A stretch of 64,000 nt of DNA from Cyclobacteriaceae bacterium YHN15 (GTDB taxonomy: Bacteria > Bacteroidota > Bacteroidia > Cytophagales > Cyclobacteriaceae), in contig RKQB01000004.1 in NCBI GenBank assembly GCA_003797895.1, positions 402,134 through 466,133 on the forward strand, written 5' to 3'. Below are positions 35,695 through 44,896 of the stretch, one piece after another (position 1 is the first letter of the stretch; every line of letters starts with the position of its first letter). The notes beneath the pieces are model-generated. The model saw only the letters and a program-made list of their open reading frames with translations, did no database searches and was not told where the DNA came from. The position numbers were made by a program, and so were the translations under genes.

Positions 35695-36315
35695 ATGGTT
35701 GTAGCAGGAGCAAGAGGGCATGCATTAGAAGTACTGGATATTTTTATTGCACAGAATAGAACTGAAAATTTGGTTTTCTTTGATGAAATAGGACCTGAGT
35801 CGTTATTCGAGGAGCAATTCCCTATCCTAAAATCTGAAGAAGCACTTAGATCACATTTTTCCATAGACCCTAGATTTATTCTCGGTGTAGGAAATGCATT
35901 AATCAGAAAACAATTTTATAAAAGGTTCACTGAACTTGGTGGAAAACTTGTCACAATCAAATGTCAAGGAAACTGCTTAAGTACTTCATCAGATTGCGGT
36001 CAAGCTGATATCATGAATCTTTGTTTTATAGGTTCGAAAACCACTATTGGAAAAGGAACTTTGATCAACACTTCAGCAAAAATTCATCATGAAGTAAAAA
36101 TTGGTGATTTTTGTGAAATAGCCCCCAGAGCAGCAATCTTAGGAAAAGTCTCCCTAGGCAATCAAGTCTTGGTGGGTGCGAATGTAACGATATTACCAAA
36201 TATCAAAATTGGTAGTAATGTCAAAATAGGAGCAGGAGCGGTGGTGACAAAGAATGTCCCAGCAGGGAGTACTGTAGTAGGGGTTCCGGGAAGAATAATT
36301 TATACAAATGAATAA
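35695..36315 (+). CDS. NeuD/PglD/VioB-like sugar acyltransferase, copy 2
   Basis: 206-aa paralogue of the gene at 30425 and open throughout: VVAGARGHALEVLDIFIA at the N-terminus, hexapeptide beta-helix repeats (IGKGTLINTSAKIHHEVKIG, NQVLVGANVTILPNIKIGSN, IGAGAVVTKNVPAG), and the same His-Glu pair in the HHEV segment. It starts 2 bp after the dead aminotransferase, the same gene order as copy 1. It may have kept activity on a sugar made by the surviving aminotransferase, or act on a different acyl donor. It overlaps the Wzm permease gene by 8 bp. Confidence 0.87.
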   Translation: MVVAGARGHALEVLDIFIAQNRTENLVFFDEIGPESLFEEQFPILKSEEALRSHFSIDPRFILGVGNALIRKQFYKRFTELGGKLVTIKCQGNCLSTSSDCGQADIMNLCFIGSKTTIGKGTLINTSAKIHHEVKIGDFCEIAPRAAILGKVSLGNQVLVGANVTILPNIKIGSNVKIGAGAVVTKNVPAGSTVVGVPGRIIYTNE

Positions 36316-37123
36316 AACAGTAATTGAACCTTCGAAAGGATGGAAAGTCATTGACTTTGAAGAGTTGTGGCGATATAAGGATCTATTATATTTCTTAACA
36401 GTCAGAGGAATCAAAGCACGATATGCACAATCTATCTTGGGTATAGGTTGGGCTATCATTCAGCCCTTATTTACGACTTTAGTATTTACTGTAGTATTTG
36501 GAGGATTAGCAAAAGTTGATTCGGATGGAATGCCGTATATCCTATTTTCCTATTTGGCTTTATGGCCATGGAATTACTTTTCAGGAACATTAAATGAATC
36601 AGCAAACAGCCTCATCACCAATGCAGGAATGATCACCAAGGTCTATTTTCCTAGATTGATCCTGCCTTTAGCAGCAATATTCTCTAAGCTGCTAGATTTT
36701 ATAATTTCCTTTGTTGTCTTACTCCTACTATTGATCTACTTCAAAGTGATTCCAGGAATTCAAATTATCTGGCTTCCAGTTCTTTTAATTCAACTCTTAA
36801 TGACTTCGCTTGGTATTGGAATGATCTTATCTGCGATGGCTGTTCAATATCGAGATGTTAAATATGCTCTTAGCTTTATCGTGCAACTCCTACTATATGG
36901 CGCACCTGTAGTCTATAGTACGACGGCAGTTCCAGAGCAATACCAATTCCTCTATTCCCTTAATCCGATGGTGGGTGTGATAGAAGGCATCCGGGCGATG
37001 TTCCTTAGCCGCCCAATACCCTGGGACTGGATCTGGCCTGGATCTATTGTAGCAATAATCTTCTTTGTTTTCGGCTTATTCTACTTTAGACGAATGGAGA
37101 AAGTCTTCGCAGATGTAGCTTAA
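36308..37123 (+). CDS. wzm: Polysaccharide ABC exporter permease (Wzm)
   Basis: 271-aa inner-membrane permease of the ABC-2 type, the channel half of the exporter for lipid-linked O-antigen-like polysaccharide. Conserved N-terminal amphipathic part (WRYKDLLYFLTVRGIKARYAQSILGIGWAIIQP), then six membrane segments, with PWNYFSGTLNESANSL in the family-typical position and AVQYRDVKYAL toward the last helices. It overlaps the acyltransferase upstream and is followed by its ATPase after 110 bp. Confidence 0.94.
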   Translation: MNKTVIEPSKGWKVIDFEELWRYKDLLYFLTVRGIKARYAQSILGIGWAIIQPLFTTLVFTVVFGGLAKVDSDGMPYILFSYLALWPWNYFSGTLNESANSLITNAGMITKVYFPRLILPLAAIFSKLLDFIISFVVLLLLLIYFKVIPGIQIIWLPVLLIQLLMTSLGIGMILSAMAVQYRDVKYALSFIVQLLLYGAPVVYSTTAVPEQYQFLYSLNPMVGVIEGIRAMFLSRPIPWDWIWPGSIVAIIFFVFGLFYFRRMEKVFADVA

Positions 37124-37159
37124 TCTAGCAATCTAAAACCAGCCTCCCCACAGTTCTAG

Positions 37160-37205
37160 ACTCTACCCCCTAAAATCCTCCCCCGAAATACTTCGGGACA
37201 GGCTT
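37160..37205. repeat. Short palindrome CCCGAAATACTTCGGGACAG between Wzm and Wzt
   Basis: A hairpin (CCCGAA / TTCGGG) followed by ACAGGCTTTC, preceded by TACCCCCTAAAATCCTCCCC. The same layout, CCCGAAATTCTTCGGGACAG after ACCCCCTAAATCCCTC, occurs at 49051-49090 beside the DUF559 gene, so this is a fragment of that dispersed repeat. No T-run follows. Confidence 0.75.
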
Positions 37206-37233
37206 TCATCCCTTATACCTCATCCCTTAAAAA

Positions 37234-38490
37234 GTGTCAGATCCAATAATAAAAGTAGAAAATCTATCCAAGCGCTACCGCATAGGATTGAAGGAAAAAA
37301 AGGCGGATACATTTGCGCAGCAGATGGTCAATGTGCTGAAATATCCTATTGATAATTTCAGAAAGATTAAGAACCTTGGCAGGTTTCAGGGAGAAGAGGA
37401 GGAAGGTGTACATTGGGCATTGAAGGATATAAGCTTTGAAGTGAAGGAGGGGGAAGTGCTTGGGATTATCGGTAAAAACGGTGCGGGTAAATCTACTTTG
37501 CTTAAAATCCTATCCAAAATCACAGAACCCACCTCTGGCCGAATAGAAATGGGCGGAAGGGTAGCGGCATTACTGGAAGTCGGTACAGGATTCCATCCGG
37601 AACTAACTGGTCGTGAAAACATATTTATGAACGGTACTATCCTTGGGATGACGAAAAAGGAAATCGATAGGAAACTTGATGAAATCATTGATTTCTCTGG
37701 TGTAGAGAAGTATATTGATACCCCTGTTAAATTTTATTCCTCTGGGATGAGAGTTCGGTTAGGGTTTTCTGTAGCTGCCCACTTGGAACCAGAAATTCTT
37801 ATTATTGACGAAGTCTTGGCAGTTGGTGATGTGGAATTTCAAAAAAAATGTTTGGGGAAACTAGGAGATGTTTCAAAAGGTGAGGGGAGAACTGTGTTAT
37901 TTGTTAGTCATAATATGGCAGCTGTTAATAATTTGTGCACAAATTGTATCTTTTTAGAGAATGGGGAAATTGAATTTCAGGGAAGAGTTGATGAAGCAAT
38001 ATCAATCTATTTACAAAATGAAAAATCTGATGAAACTTATATTAATTTAAATGTTTTTAAAGGCGAGAATTGCGAAATTTATAATACTAAAATAGTCAAT
38101 AAAGATACTCTGATCCATAATGGATTAAATTTGATGATTAAAACAACTTTTAATAGCAAACTAAACAGGAAATATTCAATAATATTATCAGTGTTTAGAG
38201 AATTTGAACTGGCATTTGTTGCACCAAGCTTTTATAAAAATAAACCAATAGAAGGTAAAGGTGAATATGAAATACTATTTGAAATACCAAAATATTTATT
38301 GAATCCTGGATTTCATACTATTGATATTTCAGTTGTTGATGAAACAGGTAATTTTTATCAATATTTGTTGGCTAAGGAGATATTATCATTTAAACTAGAA
38401 GATGATAATATAAGACGAAGAAATAAATACAATAAAGGATGGGGAGGATCTGTTTCACCTATTTTAAAGATTACTTGGAATAAGATTTAA
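37234..38490 (+). CDS. wzt: Polysaccharide ABC exporter ATPase with C-terminal glycan-binding extension (Wzt)
   Basis: 418 aa from GTG 37234. The ATPase has Walker A GKNGAGKST near residue 80, signature YSSGMRVRLGFSVA, Walker B EILIIDEVLAVGD and the switch His in FVSHNM. Beyond residue ~260 there is a beta-rich extension (to KITWNKI) like the Wzt C-terminal domain that, in E. coli O8/O9a, recognises the modified end of the finished chain. That suggests chain length and export here depend on a terminal cap; the FkbM methyltransferase gene directly downstream is a candidate cap enzyme (inference). The extension is AT-richer than the ATPase part, so it may have a separate history. Confidence 0.93.
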   Translation: MSDPIIKVENLSKRYRIGLKEKKADTFAQQMVNVLKYPIDNFRKIKNLGRFQGEEEEGVHWALKDISFEVKEGEVLGIIGKNGAGKSTLLKILSKITEPTSGRIEMGGRVAALLEVGTGFHPELTGRENIFMNGTILGMTKKEIDRKLDEIIDFSGVEKYIDTPVKFYSSGMRVRLGFSVAAHLEPEILIIDEVLAVGDVEFQKKCLGKLGDVSKGEGRTVLFVSHNMAAVNNLCTNCIFLENGEIEFQGRVDEAISIYLQNEKSDETYINLNVFKGENCEIYNTKIVNKDTLIHNGLNLMIKTTFNSKLNRKYSIILSVFREFELAFVAPSFYKNKPIEGKGEYEILFEIPKYLLNPGFHTIDISVVDETGNFYQYLLAKEILSFKLEDDNIRRRNKYNKGWGGSVSPILKITWNKI

Positions 38491-38507
38491 AAAAATAATT
38501 TTAACTG

Positions 38508-39227
38508 ATGATAAATAGAATACTGAGTAAAATAGGATTGATAATTTTGAAAAAATCTTATTTTAAAAAGAATTACAAACTTAAAAATGTTTTTTCTCCA
38601 TTAGATCAACTTTTCTATAAGACTTTACATCCCGATTTTTTCTTTGTCCAAATTGGTGCAAACGATGGAGTTAGTTTCGATCCGATTTTTGATTTGGTAA
38701 CTAGTGAAAAGGTTAAGGGAATAGCAATAGAGCCTGTCCCAGATATTTTTTCAAATTTAGTGGCAAATTATCGGAATTATCCTAATGTAAAACTATTAAA
38801 TGTTGCTATCCATAAAGATCAAAAGGAAATGAAATTGTACAGGGTAGATCCTCAAAAAAAAGGATATCCAGATTGGACTAGAGGAACTCCTTCATTTAAT
38901 AAATCTCATCACAAATTAAGCAAAATACCTGAATCTGATATTGTGGAATTGATTGTAGATTGTATTTCATTAGAAGAATTAATTGAAACACATTCAATAA
39001 AAAAGATAGATCTTCTCCAAATTGATACAGAGGGTTATGACTTTGAAATTATAAAAATGATTGATTTTAGTAAAATTAATCCAACAATTATTTCTTTTGA
39101 ACATGGTATGCGTCAAGGTATTATGCAAATGTCTCAGTTTGTAGAATGTCAAAACCTATTATTTCAAAACGATTATAATATTATTATTTTGGAGAATGAT
39201 GCTATTGCTTATAAATTAAATAAATGA
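38508..39227 (+). CDS. FkbM family methyltransferase
   Basis: 239-aa SAM-dependent O-methyltransferase. Visible FkbM features: FVQIGANDGVSFDPIFDLV (motif I), GIAIEPVPDIFSNLVANY, VKLLNVAIHKDQKEMKLYRV and IDLLQIDTEGYDFEIIKMID. It starts 17 bp after the Wzt gene and overlaps the next glycosyltransferase by 4 bp. Given its position beside a Wzt with a glycan-binding extension, it may methylate the non-reducing end of the chain; that is inference. Confidence 0.9.
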   Translation: MINRILSKIGLIILKKSYFKKNYKLKNVFSPLDQLFYKTLHPDFFFVQIGANDGVSFDPIFDLVTSEKVKGIAIEPVPDIFSNLVANYRNYPNVKLLNVAIHKDQKEMKLYRVDPQKKGYPDWTRGTPSFNKSHHKLSKIPESDIVELIVDCISLEELIETHSIKKIDLLQIDTEGYDFEIIKMIDFSKINPTIISFEHGMRQGIMQMSQFVECQNLLFQNDYNIIILENDAIAYKLNK

Positions 39228-40417
39228 AAAAAAAAATTTTAATAATCCCTTCGTGGTATCCAAATATAAATAATAACCTTCTAGGTAATTTTTTTCAAGA
39301 ACAAGCGGATCTATTAAACACAAATGGTTATGATGTTAGAATTTTATTTGGTAGAATTATATTCACTAATACTATTACTATTTTAAAAAATAAACTGCGG
39401 AATTACTTTTTTTTAAAAAAGTCACCTCTTAGGGACGATTATTTAATTCAAAAACCACCAGCATTCTCATTTTCAATATTTCAATTGTCGGAATGGAATG
39501 AAGAAAAGAAATATAATTCCATATGTATAGAATACGTAAATGCATTTAATGAGGTAGTGAAAGACGGTTGGATACCAGATTTAATACATGCTCAATGCAC
39601 AGTGGATGCTGGTATTATATCGTCGCATTTAAGTGACATTTACAAAATCCCATTTGTTATTATTGAACATCAGGTTTTTTTACTCAATAATTACTCAAGT
39701 TTTAAACAAAAACTTATTAAAAATTCCCTTGAGAAAGCATTGAGAGTCGGGGCAGTTAGCAATCATCAAAAACGTTGTATTTTAATGAATTCTATAAACT
39801 GTGATCCTCAAATTATATGGAATTATGTTAATGAAGATGCATTTAAGGCAATTGCTTTAAGATCAAATTTAAAATTTAGAATTATCACGATTTCTTATCC
39901 AAGTTTTATTAAAGACATGAACACATTTTTTAAAAGCATTTTTGTTTTTAGTCAAATTTGTAAAGAGGAATTTGAGGTTATTGTTATTGGTAATAATTCA
40001 TTTAAGAATCTTGAAAACGCTAATTGTTCTGTTTTTGAAAGTTTAGCTAATAAATATAATGTATTTTCATTTTGTCAATTTATACCATTTTTGCCAAGGG
40101 ATAAAATCTCAGAAATTTTAAACACCGCTAATGTTTTCGTCTCAACAAGTATTGCTGAAACTTTTGGTGTTGCTGTTAGAGAAGCTATGTTGTGTGGACT
40201 TCCTATTGTAACTACCAAAAGTGGAGGTGTGGAAGATAGTATCAATGATAAAAATGGCGTTATGGTAAATATTGGGGATTATCGAGAAATAGCTGAATCT
40301 TTGGTTAAAATTAAACGGGGTGTATTGAAGTTTGATCCTCATTATATTCGAGAGCTGACAATTTCCCAATGTGGAAAGAATGCCTATTTGAATAAAATGA
40401 ATTATTTTTATTCCTAG
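39224..40417 (+). CDS. GT4-type glycosyltransferase
   Basis: 397 aa, GT-B fold. Start: ILIIPSWYPNINNNLLGNFF, the usual opening of GT4 enzymes of this group. C-terminal donor-binding region: NTANVFVSTSIAETFGVAVREAMLCGLPIVTTKSGG, with the E-x7-E-type motif (EtfgvavrEa). It shares a 4-bp overlap with the FkbM gene. Very AT-rich. Cytoplasmic face of the membrane; the donor and acceptor are unknown. Confidence 0.88.
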   Translation: MKKKILIIPSWYPNINNNLLGNFFQEQADLLNTNGYDVRILFGRIIFTNTITILKNKLRNYFFLKKSPLRDDYLIQKPPAFSFSIFQLSEWNEEKKYNSICIEYVNAFNEVVKDGWIPDLIHAQCTVDAGIISSHLSDIYKIPFVIIEHQVFLLNNYSSFKQKLIKNSLEKALRVGAVSNHQKRCILMNSINCDPQIIWNYVNEDAFKAIALRSNLKFRIITISYPSFIKDMNTFFKSIFVFSQICKEEFEVIVIGNNSFKNLENANCSVFESLANKYNVFSFCQFIPFLPRDKISEILNTANVFVSTSIAETFGVAVREAMLCGLPIVTTKSGGVEDSINDKNGVMVNIGDYREIAESLVKIKRGVLKFDPHYIRELTISQCGKNAYLNKMNYFYS

Positions 40418-40514
40418 ATTTTTAGTATAATATTTTATTCTAAAGTTTCTAACTAATGTACAAATTTCTGTGCTTTTCGATTTTTTATCTTATTAAAGAT
40501 TATCAAATATATTT

Positions 40515-41420
40515 ATGAAAGTTTCTGTTGTGATGATAACATATAATCAAGAAATTTATTTGGAGGAAGCAATACTTAGTGTTTTAAATCAAGAAACTAA
40601 CTTTACTGTCGAATTGATAATTTGTAACGATTCTTCTCCTGATAATACCAGTGAAGTGGTAAATAAGATTATTACAAACCATCCTAAAGGAAATTGGATA
40701 AAATATATTAGCCATGCAAATAATTTAGGCATTTCAGAAAATTTTAAATTTGCATTAAAGGAATGTAAAGGACAATATATTGCATTGTGCGAAGGTGATG
40801 ATTATTGGATTGATTCTCTAAAATTACATAATCAAGTAGATTTTTTGGAAAACAGTAAAGATCATGTGATGGTTGCGGACAATTCTATATGGCATGAGAT
40901 AGGAAGTGATCAGAAATGGCACTTTAGTGAAAAACCTGAAAGAGATGTTGAAGTTTTAGAAATGTTGGAGAAAAGACAGTTTGCTACGGCATCGGTACTT
41001 TTTAGAAATTCCATGGAGTTTCAACAAAATTTAGGAAAAATTTTTGGAGATACAGTCTTATGGGTTTATCTATCAAATTTGGGAAAGATCAGATATAGAA
41101 CTAATGTGACATCTATTTATAGGAGACACGAATCAGGTTCCGTATTAGGGACAGACAGACTAGACTGGGCAAAAACCATGGAAAAATGGAACTTAAGGAT
41201 TAAAGAAATTGCCCCTAAAATTCCTGATAGAATAATAAAAAAACGGATATTTGGAGAATATAAAAGCGCTACTGATTTCTACTTGAAATCTAATAGTTAT
41301 CAGAAGTATTTTGAAGGGATTTTTAAATGCTTCATGGTAGATCCAATGATGGGGACTTTACTATTTTTTAAACATTTGAAATATAGATTGAAGAAATCAA
41401 TGGTTTTTAATAAAAAGTGA
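40515..41420 (+). CDS. GT2-type glycosyltransferase
   Basis: 301 aa, GT-A fold: VSVVMITYNQEIYLEEAILSVL at the N-terminus, nucleotide-binding ELIICNDSSPDNT, and the catalytic metal region CEGDDYWIDSLKL (DD and W typical of this subgroup). The C-terminus has basic residues and no membrane helix. It overlaps the next gene by 4 bp at a GTG start. Sugar specificity unknown. Confidence 0.9.
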   Translation: MKVSVVMITYNQEIYLEEAILSVLNQETNFTVELIICNDSSPDNTSEVVNKIITNHPKGNWIKYISHANNLGISENFKFALKECKGQYIALCEGDDYWIDSLKLHNQVDFLENSKDHVMVADNSIWHEIGSDQKWHFSEKPERDVEVLEMLEKRQFATASVLFRNSMEFQQNLGKIFGDTVLWVYLSNLGKIRYRTNVTSIYRRHESGSVLGTDRLDWAKTMEKWNLRIKEIAPKIPDRIIKKRIFGEYKSATDFYLKSNSYQKYFEGIFKCFMVDPMMGTLLFFKHLKYRLKKSMVFNKK

Positions 41421-42166
41421 AAATAGCAGTATATACGGCAATTTTTGGAGCGAAGGATATATTAAAAGATCCTTGTAGATATTCGGAGTCTTCAGAAATA
41501 GATTATTTTTGTTTTACCGACGATGCTGATTTAAAATCTGAAACTTATAATATATTCAAAAAAAAAGCCCATTTTCAAGATATCACAAAATGTGCTCGGT
41601 TTTTCAAAATTAATTTTCCGAAAGAGCTTTCCAACTATGATTATTTGATATGGCATGATGGTAATCTTCAAATTAACCATCAAAAAATTTATGAATTAGT
41701 TGAATTGCTTGGAAAAAATGATTTGGCAACATTTAAACATCCCCACAGAGACAATATATATTTAGAAGGCCTAGCCTGTATTAGAAGAGAAAAAGATGAT
41801 CCTTGTCTGATTTTCAAACAAATCTTTAATTATTATAAATCAGGCATCATCAAATCTAAAAAATTATTTGAGACATCTATATTGGTTAGGAAAAATAGGC
41901 AATCAGAGCTATATGATATCTGGTGGAATGAGGTATTGATGTACTCAAAAAGAGACCAATTGTCATTACCTTATGCGCTTTTCAAATCCAATACTTGTGT
42001 ATCAATAATTCCAGGCCACCGAGAGGTAAATGAATATGCTAAGTTTCATGGACATGTTAATAGCGGGTATTTATTTGATTATAAAAGAATTAAAAAGAGT
42101 AATTACTTACAAAGAATATTTGCAATAATTGGAATAAAGTTTTTAATATTAATTCAGAGATTCTAA
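41417..42166 (+). CDS. DUF616 (TOD1/MUCI70-like) putative glycosyltransferase
   Basis: 249 aa starting at GTG 41417 with KIAVYTAIFGAKDILKDP, the opening of the DUF616 family. Later family-like segments are IDYFCFTDDADL, NYDYLIWHDGNLQI and TFKHPHRDNIYLEG, with Asp-rich and His-rich positions that could bind metal and sugar nucleotide. Plant members (TOD1, MUCI70) are implicated in glycan synthesis. The bacterial proteins occur in polysaccharide loci, but the reaction is unproven. Confidence 0.82.
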   Translation: MKIAVYTAIFGAKDILKDPCRYSESSEIDYFCFTDDADLKSETYNIFKKKAHFQDITKCARFFKINFPKELSNYDYLIWHDGNLQINHQKIYELVELLGKNDLATFKHPHRDNIYLEGLACIRREKDDPCLIFKQIFNYYKSGIIKSKKLFETSILVRKNRQSELYDIWWNEVLMYSKRDQLSLPYALFKSNTCVSIIPGHREVNEYAKFHGHVNSGYLFDYKRIKKSNYLQRIFAIIGIKFLILIQRF

Positions 42167-42176
42167 AAATCTATAA

Positions 42177-43415
42177 ATGAAGATTGCAGTTTTTGTGGAG
42201 TCCTTTCCTCATTTGACTCAAAAATTTATTATTGATCAAATGATTTACTTCAGTGCTCGGGGATGTGAAATCAAATTGTTTGTTTCCAGAAAAAACACCA
42301 ATAACCAACCAGAACTAGTTCAGAATAAATCCATATATGAAGAAAAATTATTAATTATTGAAGACAGGCTTTTAAATGTAAAGCAAAAAATTTCATATAT
42401 AACTAAAGAACTATTTGACCATGTAAAAAGCACTTCCATTTTTGAAACAATTGTATTACTTAAGAATAATTTTAAGCAGTTTTCAAAAATGGATTTTCAT
42501 TTTTTATATAATTATTTCATTATTAAAGAAGTTGAAGGTTATGATATTGTCCATGTTCATTTTGGACCTATGGGAAACTATTTTTTACAATTTAGAGAAA
42601 GAGGCTTTTTTACGAAGCCAAAGATAATTGTATCATTTCATGGGCTAGACCTACATGTCGATGATTTTAAGAAGAAGTATGAAAAGCTGTTTATTGAAGC
42701 TCATTTAATTACGGTTAATTCAAAATATAGTAGAGACATAATTTTTGAAAGCAGTATTAATCATAAAGAAAAAGTAAAATTATTACCAATAGGAACAGAT
42801 ACAGAATTTTTTAAGCCTATCAATAAACAAGGGTCAAATAATTCTTTTAAAATTTTATTCAGTGGCCGATTAATAAAATTAAAAGGGGCAGAGTCGGCTA
42901 TTTTAATTATTGAAAAGTTAATTAAAAATCGTATAAATAAAGATATTAAGCTAATTATAGCAGGTGATGGACCGGAAAGATTTTCATTGGAAAAGATGGT
43001 TGCAGAAAAAGAAATTTCGAATTCAGTTGAATTTAAAGGGGCTGTAAATCAATTAGAACTTAGAGGAATTTATGGCCAAGCTGATTTGTTTTTGTTTCCG
43101 GGAATCAGAGATCCGAATTCAAATAGGGCTGAGGCTCAAGGATTGGTAATTCAGGAAGCTCAAGCAATGGAATTACCGGTAATTACCTCGAAAGTGGGAG
43201 GAATTAAATATGGTCTTATTGATGGTGTTACAGGGTTTGTTTTGGATGAATTTGATATTGAAGGGTATGTGGAGAAGATAATGTTACTTATCGATAATGA
43301 GGATTTGAGAATATCTATGGGAAAGGCTGGGAGGGAATTTGTAATTGAGAATTATGACTCTATTCTTTTAGGAGAAAAGTTATATGATTTTTATTTAGAA
43401 GCTCTAAAAATTTAA
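42177..43415 (+). CDS. GT4-type glycosyltransferase (WcaL-like)
   Basis: 412 aa, GT-B fold. KIAVFVESFPHLTQKFIIDQM and YDIVHVHFGPMGNYFLQF in the acceptor domain and SFHGLDLHVDDF are like WcaL/colanic-acid glycosyltransferases. In the donor domain: LLFSGRLIKLKGAES-like stretch (ILFSGRLIKLKGAESA), LIIAGDGPERFSLEKM, and RAEAQGLVIQEAQAMELPVITSKVGGI with the E-x7-E motif. It directly abuts the next gene. Substrates unknown. Confidence 0.9.
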   Translation: MKIAVFVESFPHLTQKFIIDQMIYFSARGCEIKLFVSRKNTNNQPELVQNKSIYEEKLLIIEDRLLNVKQKISYITKELFDHVKSTSIFETIVLLKNNFKQFSKMDFHFLYNYFIIKEVEGYDIVHVHFGPMGNYFLQFRERGFFTKPKIIVSFHGLDLHVDDFKKKYEKLFIEAHLITVNSKYSRDIIFESSINHKEKVKLLPIGTDTEFFKPINKQGSNNSFKILFSGRLIKLKGAESAILIIEKLIKNRINKDIKLIIAGDGPERFSLEKMVAEKEISNSVEFKGAVNQLELRGIYGQADLFLFPGIRDPNSNRAEAQGLVIQEAQAMELPVITSKVGGIKYGLIDGVTGFVLDEFDIEGYVEKIMLLIDNEDLRISMGKAGREFVIENYDSILLGEKLYDFYLEALKI

Positions 43416-43427
43416 TTGCATAAGTAC

Positions 43428-44843
43428 ATGAAAAAAGAAATTATTTTTTTATTGGTGTTTGTCATGCTTAGCATAGGATTAAATTTAAGTTCCTATCAAA
43501 AGGGGCAAGATTGGGGAGGGGATTTTGCATTGTACCTTAATCAAGCAAGAGGATTGGTTACAGGTGATGTCGAAAAAGTATTTGTTGATACCAAGTATTC
43601 CATTGATAACTCTGACTATAAAAATTTTAGCCCTAATCTTTACCCTTGGGGTTATCCCTTGCTAATAACTCCTATTTATTATTTTTCAGGTAACAATCTA
43701 GAAGTATATAAGGTATTTAATATTCTATTTTTTTATGGAATTGCTTTTTTATTGTGGTTTAGTTTTAGGTCAAGGATGCCTAAAATGGATCTAGTTTTAT
43801 GGATAGGGCTATGGTTATCTAGTTTACATTTAGTTGAGTTTTCACATGAAGTCTTGTCTAATTTGCCTTTTGTATTTTTTTTGATTTTGGGATTTAAGTA
43901 TCTGTTCAATCTAAGTAAAGATGATTTTCAGTTTTCAGTAAAGAATGGCGTGCTGATGGGGTTTGTTCTGTTTATTCCTTTCTTATTTAGAACAGAAGGT
44001 ATATTGTTAATATGCACCTACATTGCATATTTGGCATATTCAATATTGTTTGAAAAGCGAGTGTTCAAAAAAGAACTACTTTATCCGATTATTTCATTTT
44101 TTATTATTATTCTTATTTCTAATTTTTTATTCTTGGGGGGTAGTTCCAAACATTTTGATCATTTCGAAATGACTAGTTATGAAACAGTTAAATTAAACTT
44201 CCTTCAAATTGCGGATAGTCCCTTTCAATACTTAGAAGTACCGATTAATAAATATTTAAAAATTTTGATTTTGGTTGTCTTTGTACTAGGAGTGTATGTA
44301 AGATTCAAACCAGATCTACTGATTTTGATATTTGCTATTGGTTTTTTGACACTATTTCTTTTTTGGCCTCACTTTACTTACCGGTACATAATCCCTTGGT
44401 TTTTAATTTTTTATTATTTCTTTTTCCATGGTTTGAGGTCTCTTAACAAAAACATGAAGTTTCCAATCTTTTTAACATTGGGTCTGGTATTGGTTCTATC
44501 AAGTTTTATTTTCAGCTATCATAATTTGTATTCAGAAGATAATAAGTCAACATTAGTTAGTCCAACGGATGCCGAAAGTCAGGAAATGTTTGATTTTGTT
44601 ATCAATAATACAGAAGAGGATGATGTAATTGTTTTCTTTAAACCACGAATCATGAATTTTTATACTGGAAGAAAATCTGTCTTCACTCTTAATAGGAATC
44701 CAGAAGCAGTAAACTTCTATGTGATTGAAAATAATGTAAGGTATAAAAGTCGGAAATATAAACCATTGAATGATTTAGATGAATTGAATAACCCAATAGT
44801 TGTATTTAGAAATGAAAATTTCATTGTTGTGGAGCTAAATTGA
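43428..44843 (+). CDS. Polytopic membrane protein, GT-C-like (family 39 type)
   Basis: About 471 aa from ATG 43428 (preferred over TTG 43416, since MKKEIIFLLVFVMLSIGL is a normal first helix). Roughly eleven helices. The first loop has the acidic pair typical of GT-C enzymes (GQDWGGDFALYLNQARGL), and the C-terminal ~110 residues form a soluble domain (DAESQEMFDFVINNTEEDDV..RKSVFTLNRNPEA). Such proteins glycosylate lipid-linked glycans at the periplasmic face from polyprenyl-phosphate sugars. The acidic loop is suggestive, not conclusive. Confidence 0.75.
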   Translation: MKKEIIFLLVFVMLSIGLNLSSYQKGQDWGGDFALYLNQARGLVTGDVEKVFVDTKYSIDNSDYKNFSPNLYPWGYPLLITPIYYFSGNNLEVYKVFNILFFYGIAFLLWFSFRSRMPKMDLVLWIGLWLSSLHLVEFSHEVLSNLPFVFFLILGFKYLFNLSKDDFQFSVKNGVLMGFVLFIPFLFRTEGILLICTYIAYLAYSILFEKRVFKKELLYPIISFFIIILISNFLFLGGSSKHFDHFEMTSYETVKLNFLQIADSPFQYLEVPINKYLKILILVVFVLGVYVRFKPDLLILIFAIGFLTLFLFWPHFTYRYIIPWFLIFYYFFFHGLRSLNKNMKFPIFLTLGLVLVLSSFIFSYHNLYSEDNKSTLVSPTDAESQEMFDFVINNTEEDDVIVFFKPRIMNFYTGRKSVFTLNRNPEAVNFYVIENNVRYKSRKYKPLNDLDELNNPIVVFRNENFIVVELN

Positions 44844-44896
44844 CAATTTGTCTATCCAACTTTGAAATCATTAGCAGACGTTAATTAAAATTTTTA

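Noticed and set aside
37124..37233. Separate promoter between Wzm and Wzt
   Set aside because: The 110-bp gap is filled by a dispersed repeat fragment with no TAnnTTTG box. The genes are probably still co-transcribed.
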